A stretch of 64,000 nucleotides of DNA, from NCBI RefSeq assembly GCF_003418935.1, contig NZ_QVMT01000004.1, forward strand, positions 434,282 through 498,281, in the 5' to 3' direction. The notes under the pieces were generated by a model. It saw nothing but the letters and a program-made list of their open reading frames with translations. It ran no database searches and had not been told where the DNA came from. The position numbers and the translations under genes are program-made. This DNA comes from Emticicia sp. C21 (lineage in GTDB: Bacteria > Bacteroidota > Bacteroidia > Cytophagales > Spirosomataceae). This document shows positions 1 through 8,724 of the stretch, piece after piece (position 1 is the stretch's first letter; the number at the start of each line of letters is the position of its first letter).

Positions 1-547
1 CCACTATCACTGCATTTACACGAATCCCATATTTCAATAACTCCACAGCCCATTCCCGGGTTAAGGCATTGCGACCACCATTAGCAGCAGCGTAGGCTGA
101 TGTCCCCCCTTGTCCTGTTTCGGCAGTTTTTGAGCCTATGTTTACGATGCTTCCTTTGCTTTTCTTCAATTCAGGCAAAGCATAATGCGCTATCAGGTAA
201 TAATGCACCAGGTTTTTATGCAAAGAAGCCATAAAAGCTTCATAGCTACCATTTTCCAAATTTACGCCATCATTTACTCCGGCATTATTTACCAATCCAT
301 CAATTCGACCGTACTTTGCTACTACCTGTTCTACAGCTCTGCGGCATCCTTCAGGGTCGCTCAATTCTGCTGCTACTTGAAAACCATTGCCACCGATAGT
401 CTCTAAAGTTTTTTCGTTATCGGTCTCGTTTCTACCAATAATCACAGGAATTGCTCCTTCGTTTGCCAATGCTCTCACAATGCCCTCGCCAATACCCTTA
501 GCACCACCTGTAACGATGATTATCTTATCACTTAAATTCAAGTTCAT
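1..547 (-). CDS. SDR family dehydrogenase, 3' end beyond window
   Basis: Short-chain dehydrogenase/reductase, probably the NAD(P)-dependent oxidation step of the sugar-acid operon (for example 2-keto-3-deoxy-L-fuconate to its 4-keto form; inferred from neighbours). I read about 182 residues from the ATG at 547: Rossmann motif TGGAKGIGEG near residue 13, NNAG near residue 90, a Ser in NIGSKTA, then YAAANGG. The active-site Tyr is present, but the Lys expected four residues later (YxxxK) reads Asn, which is unusual. The gene starts one base after the stop of the FAH hydrolase, so it is translationally coupled to it. The C-terminal substrate-binding part lies outside the window. Family assignment is firm, substrate is not. 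Confidence 0.9.
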   Translation of the reverse strand, partial: MNLNLSDKIIIVTGGAKGIGEGIVRALANEGAIPVIIGRNETDNEKTLETIGGNGFQVAAELSDPEGCRRAVEQVVAKYGRIDGLVNNAGVNDGVNLENGSYEAFMASLHKNLVHYYLIAHYALPELKKSKGSIVNIGSKTAETGQGGTSAYAAANGGRNALTREWAVELLKYGIRVNAVIV

Positions 548-548
548 A

Positions 549-1412
549 TTATTCAGCTTTTTTATAAGCAACTGCCGTTTGTCTTTGTACACCTAATCCG
601 TCGATACCAAGCTCTACTACATCGCCTGCATTCAAATAACGAGGAGGTTTAAAGCCCAGACCTACACCAAATGGTGTACCTGTAGAAATTACATCACCCG
701 GCAGTAAAGTCATGAACTGGCTCAGGTAATGAATCAGGAAAGGAACTTTAAAAATCATATCGTCAGTATTAGAGTTTTGCAGTTTTTCTCCGTTTACTGT
801 CAACCACAAAGGTAGATTGTTTGGATTTTCGATTTCATCTTTAGTAGCCATGAAAGGTCCAAGTGGAGCAAACGTATCACAGCTTTTACCTTTTACCCAT
901 TGTCCGCCGCGCTCTATCTGAAACTCTCTTTCTGAATAATCGTTGTGTAAAGCGTATCCTGCCACATAATCCATCGCCTCTTCCTCTGATACATAAGATG
1001 TTTTTTTGCCTATCACTATGGCCAACTCCACTTCCCAATCTGTTTTTACAGAATTTTTAGGGATTATTACATTATCAAAAGGGCCGCAAAGGGCAGTGGT
1101 AGATTTGAAGAAAATAATCGGTTCTTTCGGAATCGGTGCATTGGTTTCTTCCGCATGTTTGGCATAATTTAAACCGATACAAACGATTTTAGACGGACGT
1201 GCAATACATGAGCCCAGTCTTGCTTCAACAGGTACTTTAGGGCAGCTATCTGCATTGGTTTCTACCCATGCAGCCAGGCGAGCCAGACCATCAGTAGCAA
1301 AGAATTTTTCTGTATAATCTTCTCCAAAAGCCGAAACATCTATGCGCGTGCCATCTAATAGTTCAACGGCCGGTTTTTCTTGTTCAAACTCACCAAATCT
1401 TAGTAATCTCAT
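549..1412 (-). CDS. Fumarylacetoacetate hydrolase (FAH) family protein
   Basis: 287-residue FAH-superfamily enzyme. Visible motifs are IVCIGLNYAKHAEE, DWEVELAIVIG (metal-ligand Glu residues), HNDYSEREFQ, GKSCDTFAPLGP and the C-terminal DVISTGTPFGVG. Such enzymes cut or hydrate 2-oxo acids. Next to a UxaA-type dehydratase and an SDR, the best guess is 2,4-diketo-3-deoxy-L-fuconate hydrolase, which yields pyruvate and lactate; ureidoglycolate lyase-like or acylpyruvase activities are alternatives. Length and motifs look complete. It lies 40 bases downstream of the dehydratase and one base before the SDR start, so the three form one operon transcribed leftward. No signal peptide, so cytoplasmic. 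Confidence 0.92.
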   Translation of the reverse strand: MRLLRFGEFEQEKPAVELLDGTRIDVSAFGEDYTEKFFATDGLARLAAWVETNADSCPKVPVEARLGSCIARPSKIVCIGLNYAKHAEETNAPIPKEPIIFFKSTTALCGPFDNVIIPKNSVKTDWEVELAIVIGKKTSYVSEEEAMDYVAGYALHNDYSEREFQIERGGQWVKGKSCDTFAPLGPFMATKDEIENPNNLPLWLTVNGEKLQNSNTDDMIFKVPFLIHYLSQFMTLLPGDVISTGTPFGVGLGFKPPRYLNAGDVVELGIDGLGVQRQTAVAYKKAE

Positions 1413-1452
1413 ATCTCTATTTTTATCTGAATGGTCGAATAATTATTTTTCA

Positions 1453-3105
1453 CTATAAATTTACACCTCTTTTCCAGGGCATGAAATCATCCTGGCCTAA
1501 TTCCTGTGCTTTAGTCAGGATTTCTCCACTGGCTAAACTGATGCAATATTCTAATAAATCTTCTGCCGTTTGCTCAATAGTTTTTTCTCCGGTAATGATT
1601 TCACCACAACTAAAATCGATAATATCAGGCATTCTCTGAGCCAGTTGTGTATTGGTTGAAACTTTTACTACCGGACAAATAGGGTTACCCGTTGGTGTGC
1701 CCAAACCTGTAGTAAAAAGTATTATCGTTGTCCCTGAAGCGGCTTTACCTGTAGTAGCTAATACATCATTGCCTGGTGTACAAACCAAATGTAAGCCCGG
1801 TCCTTTAGCCAATTCTGTATAGTTCAATACATCAACAATTGGTGCGGTCCCCCCTTTTTTAGCTGCTCCTGCTGATTTGATGGCATCGGTAATCAAACCA
1901 TCTTTAATATTTCCTGCTGATGGGTTCATATCAAAACCTGCACCTACTGCTTCGGCTTTAGCTGCATAGTCCCGCATCAGGTATTCAAATTTCTCTGCTT
2001 TCTCTGTAGTTACACAACGATTGATTAATTCCTGTTCAACGCCACATAATTCAGGGAACTCAGCCAGATAGGTTGTACCATTTAAAGCCACTACTAAATC
2101 GGATAAATGACCTAAAACCGGATTTGCAGATATACCTGAGAATCCGTCTGAACCCCCACATTTTAAACCAATCTGTAATTTTGATAGAGGAGCTGGCTGG
2201 CGGGTTAGTTTATTGGCTTCAATCAAACCTTTGAAAGTTTCCTTGATAGCTGCTGACATCATGTCGAACTCTGTCCCATAGGCTTGTTGTTCGAACATCA
2301 GAACAGGTTTATCGAAAGCTGGATTACGTTTTTTGATTTCATCCATCAAATCAGAAAACTGCGTTTTCTGACAGCCTAAGCTTAGAACGGTGATTCCTGT
2401 TACGTTAGCATTATTCGCATAAGCTGCAAACAAGGCTGCTAATAGTTCAGAGTCCTGATTGTTTTCACCACAACCTGACTCATGTGTCAGGAATTTAATT
2501 CCATCCAGATTCGGGAATAAACGTCTGCCAACTGAATCTGTTTTGACTTCCTGATTATAGGTATCTATGCCAGCTGCTCCGTTCTTCTGGTGCAGATGCA
2601 CCAAATCCTCTACCTGACGCAGATATACATCCGGGAAAGCATAGCCTAAAGCTTTATCGAAAGCTTCTTTTAGTTTCAGTATATTACGATTCTCACAAAA
2701 TACCAACGGAAGAACTAACCAATAGTTAGCCGTTCCTACCTGTCCGTCAGAACGGTGATACCCCATAAAAGTCCTATTTTCCCATTTCGAAACATCGGGG
2801 GCTTGCCAGTCGGTTTGAGGTACCCTTTTGCTGACCGAATACTCTTCTGATTCGTGTTTCAGGTTGAAAGTCGTGATTTGTTCGCCACGTTTGATAGGCT
2901 GGGTTGCTTTTCCTACCAATACACCATACATGGTTACATGGTCACCTTTTTCTAAATCTTCTGTAACAAATTTATGTTTTGCTGCAATTGACCTTGGTAA
3001 TATGTAAGTCTCTCCTTCAAATTCAATATTCTCACCGGCTTCTAAATTACGAAGCGCCACTATCACATTATCTGAAGGATTTACTTTTAGAACTTTATGT
3101 TGCAT
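1453..3105 (-). CDS. UxaA-family altronate/galactarate-type dehydratase
   Basis: Sugar-acid dehydratase of the UxaA/GarD family, about 550 residues. The N-terminal roughly 80 residues form a SAF-like domain; the rest carries family signatures ESGCGEN, LSLGCQKTQF and KCGGSDGFSGISANP, whose Cys residues normally hold the catalytic metal. I start it at the ATG at 3105 (protein MQHKVLKVNPSDN) rather than further upstream: the extra 32 codons would include the promoter box at 3135-3142 and do not look like family sequence. It is first in the operon with the FAH hydrolase and SDR, suggesting it makes the 2-keto-3-deoxy acid they use. Substrate could be L-fuconate, altronate or a related aldonate; sequence alone does not decide. 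Confidence 0.93.
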   Translation of the reverse strand: MQHKVLKVNPSDNVIVALRNLEAGENIEFEGETYILPRSIAAKHKFVTEDLEKGDHVTMYGVLVGKATQPIKRGEQITTFNLKHESEEYSVSKRVPQTDWQAPDVSKWENRTFMGYHRSDGQVGTANYWLVLPLVFCENRNILKLKEAFDKALGYAFPDVYLRQVEDLVHLHQKNGAAGIDTYNQEVKTDSVGRRLFPNLDGIKFLTHESGCGENNQDSELLAALFAAYANNANVTGITVLSLGCQKTQFSDLMDEIKKRNPAFDKPVLMFEQQAYGTEFDMMSAAIKETFKGLIEANKLTRQPAPLSKLQIGLKCGGSDGFSGISANPVLGHLSDLVVALNGTTYLAEFPELCGVEQELINRCVTTEKAEKFEYLMRDYAAKAEAVGAGFDMNPSAGNIKDGLITDAIKSAGAAKKGGTAPIVDVLNYTELAKGPGLHLVCTPGNDVLATTGKAASGTTIILFTTGLGTPTGNPICPVVKVSTNTQLAQRMPDIIDFSCGEIITGEKTIEQTAEDLLEYCISLASGEILTKAQELGQDDFMPWKRGVNL

Positions 3106-3134
3106 AAATATAGGGGTAGTTAAAAAACATCTTA

Positions 3135-3142
3135 CAAAAGTA
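3135..3142 (-). promoter_or_regulatory. -7 box of the dehydratase operon promoter
   Basis: On the minus strand this reads TACTTTTG, a perfect match to the Bacteroidota -7 element TAnnTTTG, about 30 bases before the dehydratase ATG. No TTG is found about 20 bases upstream; that position is filled by the direct-repeat operator at 3166-3198, which suggests activator-dependent transcription. Confidence 0.6.
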
Positions 3143-3165
3143 CAATTCATTCGCATAGCTTTTTT

Positions 3166-3198
3166 ATGAAATATTATACAGTTTTGATGAAATATTAT
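3166..3198. promoter_or_regulatory. Direct-repeat operator, probably for the AraC regulator
   Basis: The 12-mer ATGAAATATTAT occurs twice without mismatch (3166-3177 and 3187-3198), 21 bases start to start, i.e. two helical turns on the same DNA face. This is the usual form of an AraC-family binding site. It abuts the -35-like position of the leftward promoter and lies about 50 bases before the divergent AraC gene. That AraC binds here is inference. Confidence 0.65.
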
Positions 3199-3246
3199 CA
3201 ATTTTACATTTGAAGCCTTTTTATCATAACATTATATCAATAATCA

Positions 3247-4125
3247 GTGCAGGCAGTACTCCGAAAAGTTAATATTTCAGCCGACTATTCGTTTTTATCG
3301 CGCAAAGACGAATTACACTACCTCTATGATAAGTGGCATTTCCATCCTGAATTAGAGTTAACGCATATTGTGCAAAGCAGAGGGACGCGGTTTGTGGGCG
3401 ATAGTATAGAAGATTTTGAAGAGGGGGATTTAGTTTTACTAGGCTCGTATTTGCCACATGTGTGGAAGAACGATGCCAGTTATTTTGCCGATAATTCACA
3501 ATTAAAAGCTACGGCACAAGTGATTCAGTTTTTACCTGATTGCTTCGGTAAGGATTTCCTACAGCTGAAAGAACTGGAAAATATTAAATGGCTGTTTGAA
3601 AAAGCGAAGAGGGGTTTGCTGATTTCAGGGAATACCAGAACAGAAGTACTTATTTTGTTTAATAAGTTATTTGAGAGCACAAACGGAGTGCAGCGTATTA
3701 GTTTATTATTGCAACTATTAGAACTCATCGCTACTTCAAGCGAGGTCAGTTTTTTGAGTAGCGAGGGTTTTGTGGAATCCTATCATCGCTTTGATGCTGA
3801 TACCATTAATCATATCTACGAGTTTACACTCTCTCATTTCAATCGTAAGATTCTGATTGAAGAGGCAGCTACTATTGCCAATATGTCGGTGCCTAATTTT
3901 TGTCGGTACTTCAAGAATCGTACACAGAAAACCTATATCCAGTTTTTAACGGAGGTACGCATAGGCTATGCCTGCCGTATGCTGATTGAAAACCGGAAGA
4001 GTATCCAGCAGATTGCTTTTGATTGTGGTTTCCATAATCTGTCCAATTTTAATCGGTCTTTCCGGCTCCTTAAAAAACAAAAACCCACCGGGTACCGGCA
4101 GGTTTTTGGGGGGTTGAAGTCTTAA
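3247..4125 (+). CDS. AraC-family transcriptional regulator
   Basis: 292 residues starting at a GTG. The N-terminal half looks like a cupin sensor domain (WHFHPELELTHI, GDLVLLGSYLPHVW); the C-terminal 100 residues hold two helix-turn-helix motifs (IEEAATIANMSVPNFCRYFK and IQQIAFDCGFHNLSNFNRSF) ending with the family's KPTGYRQ. Divergent to the dehydratase-hydrolase-SDR operon with 141 bases between, so it probably activates that operon in response to the sugar or its acid. A terminator hairpin for the convergent gene overlaps its last codons. Stops of the two convergent genes are only four bases apart. Confidence 0.93.
   Translation: MQAVLRKVNISADYSFLSRKDELHYLYDKWHFHPELELTHIVQSRGTRFVGDSIEDFEEGDLVLLGSYLPHVWKNDASYFADNSQLKATAQVIQFLPDCFGKDFLQLKELENIKWLFEKAKRGLLISGNTRTEVLILFNKLFESTNGVQRISLLLQLLELIATSSEVSFLSSEGFVESYHRFDADTINHIYEFTLSHFNRKILIEEAATIANMSVPNFCRYFKNRTQKTYIQFLTEVRIGYACRMLIENRKSIQQIAFDCGFHNLSNFNRSFRLLKKQKPTGYRQVFGGLKS
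4079..4107 (-). terminator. Terminator of the propeller-cytochrome gene, embedded in the AraC coding end
   Basis: AAAAACC (4079-4085) pairs with GGTTTTT (4101-4107), with an inner CCGG/CCGG helix. On the minus strand the stem ends in GGGTTTTTGTTTTTT, a good U-tract. It lies 23 bases past the stop of the leftward gene and inside the last codons of the AraC gene (KKQKPTGYRQVF). Confidence 0.6.
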
Positions 4126-4129
4126 ATCA

Positions 4130-6058
4130 TTATTTTAATGAGTTAATCCAGGCTGCAATCTTCAAGCCGTCTGCTCTAGGCACTTGCGGCATTGGAGGCA
4201 TTTCGGTTGCATATCCCGGCCAGTTTTTAGGATCCGGCTTATGGATTAAATTCACGATTTTCTCGTTTGAATATTTGCGTTTAGCAATATCCTTAAATGC
4301 CGGACCAACCTGACGTTTTTCAGCCTGATGACAAGCTACACAGGTATGTTTCTGCAACAATGGTTTAATTTCATCGAATGTAGGAGCGGCTGCTTTAGCA
4401 GTTACCTTAACCGCGTTTTTATCATCCGGTGTTACCATTTTCTCTGCTTTAGTACTTGTTCCTGCTACAGGCAAATTCGCCGGACGAGGTACAAAACCCG
4501 TTAGTTTTTCACCTGCCGGAATATTGTTTAAGGTATAGAAAGCAGTGCTATGCAATAAGCCTTTACCCTCGATATCTTTCAACCCATCAGCTTTAATTTC
4601 GTGAATGAAATGGTCTCTTAGTCCTTCTACCAACAGACGAACTTTCATGCCGTCTTCTGATACTTTCAAGCCTTTTACATTCAGGAATTTCTCCCCTACC
4701 GGAGGGCTACCATATACCGGATGGTATTTGTAAATAAAGCTACGAACCTGAATATTTTTGAAATCGACAGCAGTAGCTTTATTTACCGGTTTAGTAAATT
4801 CAATTTCAAAACCATCTGCCGTTGCTCTCACGGCTTTCATTTCAAAAGGCATTTTACCTGTCCAAACTAAGCGCTCAACACCCGCAGTTAAATTACCTGC
4901 TGAACCCCAGCCTCGGTTGGTTTCACCTACAAATAGAGAACCATCTTGTCCCCAGGTCATACGCAAAATACCCGATTGGAAACCTTCACGGAACATGAAA
5001 GATGCCCCTTGATATTCTCCGTTTACTTTCTCAACAAATACACGGGAGATATTACTTTTACCCTGGTCACCCACAAATATCTGTCCTGCAAATGGCCCAA
5101 AACTACCATTAGTTTCGTCTTTCAGGATTTCAGAAGTAGAAATACCCAAAATACCATGAGGAAGCCATACAGCCGGAGTTTTTAACTCAGGAATATCCTT
5201 TTTCATTTCAAAAAGGTAAGTTCCTCTTTCGTTTTCGATATTCTCTGGTTTGATATAATACCCATTGGCATCTTTATCTTTTCTTGGGTTTATTTTGGCA
5301 TACAATTGCTCAGTTGTCAGTTTCACCGGAGAGTTAGGGTCACTCGTCCAACGTAATCCTGCCGGGTGTCCCATAAAGTCTCCTTTATTAACCTGTGCAA
5401 TAAAGCCTGAACCCATCCAGTCTCCCTGGTTATCACCGTACCAGAATTCGCCGTCTATCATGCCGATACCACAAGGCGAGCGCATACCTGTAGCATAAGG
5501 TTCAATCTTACCATCTTCTGTAATTCTTACAGCCCAACCTCTCCACGGTACTCTACTTTCACCTCTCCACCATTCTTCATCACCGAAAGCCACATTACCT
5601 GTTACAATCATAGAGCCATCCGGTAAAAACTTAGGGCCATAGCTATATTCATGGTAATGACCTGAAATAGGCAAAGTAGCAATAGTTTCATAAGTATCTG
5701 CTTTGCCATCTCCGTTTTTATCAGTCAGTTTGGTTAATTCACCACGCTGTGCACAGTAGAAAGAACCGTTTCTATAAGCTAAACCCAGGATTTCGTGTAA
5801 ACCGCTGGCAAATTTCTTGAAATATGGCTGTGCAGTACCAGTCAGATATGGGTTACTTACTACCCATATATCTCCCCTACGGGTTGCCAAAGCCACCTCA
5901 CCGGTAGGTAAGCTGGTAATACCACCTACCTCAAGCAACATATTCTCGGGTACGGGTAGCGTGATAATGCGATAATAATCATTTTCAGCAGTATTCTGCG
6001 CCAAAGCAGCAGAAACCATCGCCACCGAAAAAAGGATTGTTTTAAATATTTTTTTCAT
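4130..6058 (-). CDS. Secreted beta-propeller protein with C-terminal cytochrome c domain
   Basis: 642 residues from the ATG at 6058 (MKKIFKT; a Lys-rich signal peptide ends at ALAQ). The first about 400 residues resemble the sugar/sorbosone dehydrogenase-type propeller (PTGEVALATRRGDIWV, LGLAYRNGSFYCAQRGELTKL, DGSLFVGETNRGWG). The C-terminal about 90 residues carry one heme motif, CVACH, and a likely Met ligand in EMPPMPQ. This fits a periplasmic dehydrogenase passing electrons to its own cytochrome. It is 26 bases downstream of the DUF1080 gene and in its operon. Whether it binds PQQ or is catalytic cannot be told here. The exact family name is uncertain; the heme motif is certain. Confidence 0.85.
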   Translation of the reverse strand: MKKIFKTILFSVAMVSAALAQNTAENDYYRIITLPVPENMLLEVGGITSLPTGEVALATRRGDIWVVSNPYLTGTAQPYFKKFASGLHEILGLAYRNGSFYCAQRGELTKLTDKNGDGKADTYETIATLPISGHYHEYSYGPKFLPDGSMIVTGNVAFGDEEWWRGESRVPWRGWAVRITEDGKIEPYATGMRSPCGIGMIDGEFWYGDNQGDWMGSGFIAQVNKGDFMGHPAGLRWTSDPNSPVKLTTEQLYAKINPRKDKDANGYYIKPENIENERGTYLFEMKKDIPELKTPAVWLPHGILGISTSEILKDETNGSFGPFAGQIFVGDQGKSNISRVFVEKVNGEYQGASFMFREGFQSGILRMTWGQDGSLFVGETNRGWGSAGNLTAGVERLVWTGKMPFEMKAVRATADGFEIEFTKPVNKATAVDFKNIQVRSFIYKYHPVYGSPPVGEKFLNVKGLKVSEDGMKVRLLVEGLRDHFIHEIKADGLKDIEGKGLLHSTAFYTLNNIPAGEKLTGFVPRPANLPVAGTSTKAEKMVTPDDKNAVKVTAKAAAPTFDEIKPLLQKHTCVACHQAEKRQVGPAFKDIAKRKYSNEKIVNLIHKPDPKNWPGYATEMPPMPQVPRADGLKIAAWINSLK

Positions 6059-6084
6059 TATGCTCAAATTTTAAAGCCTCTGTT

Positions 6085-7920
6085 TTACCAAATAATCGAA
6101 TAGCTGATTTTATCGCTCAATGGTGCAATTAATTCCTGCTTACCACCTACAGTTCTGATAGCGGCACTGCCACTATCTACTTTAATCAAATAGCTGCCAT
6201 CGCCAATATTAAAGCTTCCATCGGCATTTTTGCTGATAGCATCTGCTGAAGCTAATCTCGCATAAAGGTTCTTAACTGCTCCTGTTACCGCAACATCGCG
6301 TTTCAGTATTTTACCTTCTTCAACCGGAATGATTTTATCTGAAACTTTAGCTCCATAAATATCATATTTGAAAGTAGGCTGACCATTTTCATCCAGTTCA
6401 TAACCACGTGTACGGAAAGTGCCATCTACAGCGCCCCATGCTTTATCAGGTGTATCTAAAACTGCTACTAATGGCATATCTCCCAAAACTGTTAAACTCC
6501 CCATAGGTCTTGAGCTACCATCCCCTCTATCCTGCCACATCGGCGTAGTATTCAAGAAGCTACCTTTCCAAACCTGGAATAACGAACCGTTATCAAGATT
6601 ATAAGTAAAGTGTATATTCTCTTTATTTCCTACCGAAATGGCATGTACAATTCGCTTGTTTTTATCCCCTTCTTTAATATCCATAAACGAGCGCAACAAT
6701 ACTGGTTCAACCGCAGTACCTAGTAAGATAGGAGAAGATGGATTGTTTACCATAGTAGAATTAGCCGAGTGCAAAGGATGTTTACGGATGGTGGCTGATT
6801 CGGCATATAAGCCTAAAGATGGTTGTAACCAGCCGTCAGCTTTCCAGTAGTACAGTTCGAATGGTACTTCTCCTGCAGGTAAATCAAGCGTTACTTTTCT
6901 ACCCTCAGGGTCTGATTGCATCCAGCCATTTTTAAACGCCTGCTGACCATTGATTTTTACTTCGGTATTGCCGCCGTGTGTTGTAGTGAAAGTATAAGTT
7001 CCGGCTTCCGGTACTACAATTTTGCCCGCGTATTTTACAGCAAACTCGTTTTCAGCATTGGTTACTGCCCAGTTTAAAGCATTGAGATTTCCGCTTAGTT
7101 CCGGCTTAATTTTTTCTATATCACCAATCGTTCTGAAATTGCCTTTATAAACACCATATTTCAGGTCTTTGAACGATAATGTTTTTTGATTATAGCTTTT
7201 GTATCTGATATTACGGAAGGCTACATTACCATGGTCTCCCTGGAAACGAAGTGGCCCCATTGCTACTTCATTGTCTACCCATGCACCTCTGGTTTGGCCG
7301 GTCAATTCAACATTTTCATGAATTAATACGCCATTCAGGTAAATAGAAAGAATGCGGGCATTGGCTGTTTTCTTGCCATTTGCATCAAATCTTGGTGCCT
7401 GAAAAGATATCTTGATATTCTGCCATAAACCGGGAGCTTTGGCTACATTCAGACGGGGAGCAGTACCCTCATAGCCTTTTGAGCCTTCCGGTTTTGAATC
7501 GTCCCAACGTTCGTAAACACCTCCTACATCGCCATATTTAGGTGACTTTTTACCCCAGCTATCAAACAATTGGATTTCGTAACGTCCTTGCAGATAGATA
7601 CCAGAGTTTGAGCCCTTAGCCATCATGAAATCAAGGTCAAGATCCAAATCTCCGTGCTCCATTTTGGTGAGCAAGTCCATTTCAATACCATATTTTCCAG
7701 GAGGGTGTTCACATAGTAAGATTCCGGTGCTCGTTGGAGCATCTTTTTTATGAAGGTCGTTGGGTTTTGTAAAATCTGCTTCCACCGCACCAACAATGCT
7801 CCATTGGCCTTGTGTCGGTCTGAAAGCATCCATGTTATTCAATGGAATCACTTGCTGTGCAGATACTGCATTAGCAAGTAATCCACAGAAAATGAGATTT
7901 GTTAGGATTTTTCTTTTCAT
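6085..7920 (-). CDS. Secreted DUF1080 (3-keto-disaccharide hydrolase-type) protein
   Basis: 611 residues from the ATG at 7920 (MKRKILTN, signal peptide to VSAQQ). Residues about 30-250 match the DUF1080 concanavalin-like fold: YEIQLFDSWGK, GGVYERWDDSKPEG, WQNIKISFQAP, GPLRFQGDHGNVAFRNI. The middle part (about 285-370) looks PA14-like (VPEAGTYTFTTTHGGNTEV). The last 200 residues are unassigned. DUF1080 proteins are now linked to hydrolysis of 3-keto-glycosides. Paired with a propeller-cytochrome that could make the keto group, it suggests extracytoplasmic oxidative sugar cleavage; this pairing is inference. A promoter box precedes it. Confidence 0.88.
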   Translation of the reverse strand: MKRKILTNLIFCGLLANAVSAQQVIPLNNMDAFRPTQGQWSIVGAVEADFTKPNDLHKKDAPTSTGILLCEHPPGKYGIEMDLLTKMEHGDLDLDLDFMMAKGSNSGIYLQGRYEIQLFDSWGKKSPKYGDVGGVYERWDDSKPEGSKGYEGTAPRLNVAKAPGLWQNIKISFQAPRFDANGKKTANARILSIYLNGVLIHENVELTGQTRGAWVDNEVAMGPLRFQGDHGNVAFRNIRYKSYNQKTLSFKDLKYGVYKGNFRTIGDIEKIKPELSGNLNALNWAVTNAENEFAVKYAGKIVVPEAGTYTFTTTHGGNTEVKINGQQAFKNGWMQSDPEGRKVTLDLPAGEVPFELYYWKADGWLQPSLGLYAESATIRKHPLHSANSTMVNNPSSPILLGTAVEPVLLRSFMDIKEGDKNKRIVHAISVGNKENIHFTYNLDNGSLFQVWKGSFLNTTPMWQDRGDGSSRPMGSLTVLGDMPLVAVLDTPDKAWGAVDGTFRTRGYELDENGQPTFKYDIYGAKVSDKIIPVEEGKILKRDVAVTGAVKNLYARLASADAISKNADGSFNIGDGSYLIKVDSGSAAIRTVGGKQELIAPLSDKISYSIIW

Positions 7921-7941
7921 TGTACATTTTGTTTGAAAGCG

Positions 7942-7949
7942 CAAATGTA
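7942..7949 (-). promoter_or_regulatory. -7 promoter box of the DUF1080-cytochrome operon
   Basis: Minus-strand TACATTTG matches TAnnTTTG, 22 bases before the ATG at 7920. No clear TTG lies 19-21 bases upstream, so the promoter may be weak or activator-assisted. Confidence 0.45.
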
Positions 7950-8189
7950 ATAGCAAATGTCAGTAATTGAAAGGGGTTAAGCTTAGAAATGCGACAAAAT
8001 CGTCTAAAACATCTTCATTCATTTAAGTGTATTTTTCACAATTCATTGATAAAATATTAGACTTATGCTTATTATAACTAATGGGAGGATGATCTGTATT
8101 TTAGAATTTTATACAACATAAAAAACCTCTATTTTTACTTTTATATTATTGCATTTATGATTGATTTTTAAAATTCCATTTAAACTATA

Positions 8190-8537
8190 GTGGCTACTCA
8201 AAAACTTAAAATTTTGTTTGTGTGTACGATTAACCGCATGCGCAGTGCAACAGCACACGAAATATTCAAAACTGATGAAAGATTTGAAGTGTCATCCGCA
8301 GGTACACATAAATCCGCCCGTAATGTTATTTCATTAAGCTTATTAGAATGGGCCGATAGTATTGTTGTGATGGAAAAATATCATAGAAATTATATTCGTA
8401 AAAACTTCCCTGATATTTATAAAATTAAGAAAATCGTATGCTTATATATTCCGGATGAGTACGATTATATGCAGCCAGAACTCGTTCATTTGCTTCAGGA
8501 AAAATTTGAAAGTGTTCATACAAGGGGATTATTGTAA
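8190..8537 (+). CDS. Low-molecular-weight protein tyrosine phosphatase family protein
   Basis: 115 residues from a GTG. The start LKILFVCTINRMRSATAHEIF contains the CX5R phosphate loop (C-TINRM-R-S) of LMW protein tyrosine phosphatases, followed by SSAGTHKSARN and WADSIVVMEKYH. The C-terminal IPDEYDYMQPEL matches the short bacterial subfamily rather than the classical 150-residue enzymes. The loop is non-classical (INRM instead of the usual Gly-Asn-x-Cys), so activity and substrate are open. It stands alone: 269 bases from the DUF1080 start and 187 from the nuclease. An ATG at 8158 is out of frame, which supports the GTG start. Confidence 0.85.
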   Translation: MATQKLKILFVCTINRMRSATAHEIFKTDERFEVSSAGTHKSARNVISLSLLEWADSIVVMEKYHRNYIRKNFPDIYKIKKIVCLYIPDEYDYMQPELVHLLQEKFESVHTRGLL

Positions 8538-8724
8538 GAAACAATATTCATCTCATATCTCTTACTTATTACTGCGCTTAACAAAATCTTAAGAATAATA
8601 TAAATAGTTTTTAATAAAGCTTCGCAGAAAAGTACATTCTTCTTCGTTTTGTTGTAAACTTGCAGTCGGAAACTGCTTAGCTAAATCCAGATTATTAAAA
8701 GATTCACCATCCTTAGCTCTTTCA

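Noticed and set aside
185-596. Two plus-strand open frames of 69-73 codons
   Set aside because: They lie inside the minus-strand SDR and FAH genes, which have clear family motifs; the plus-strand frames have no recognisable sequence.
3106-3201. Upstream extension of the UxaA-type gene
   Set aside because: The added 32 residues do not look like the family and would cover the promoter box; the ATG at 3105 gives a normal N-terminus.
8158-8175. ATG upstream of the LMW-PTP-like gene
   Set aside because: It is in another frame and stops after five codons; the GTG at 8190 is the only start that keeps the phosphatase N-terminus.
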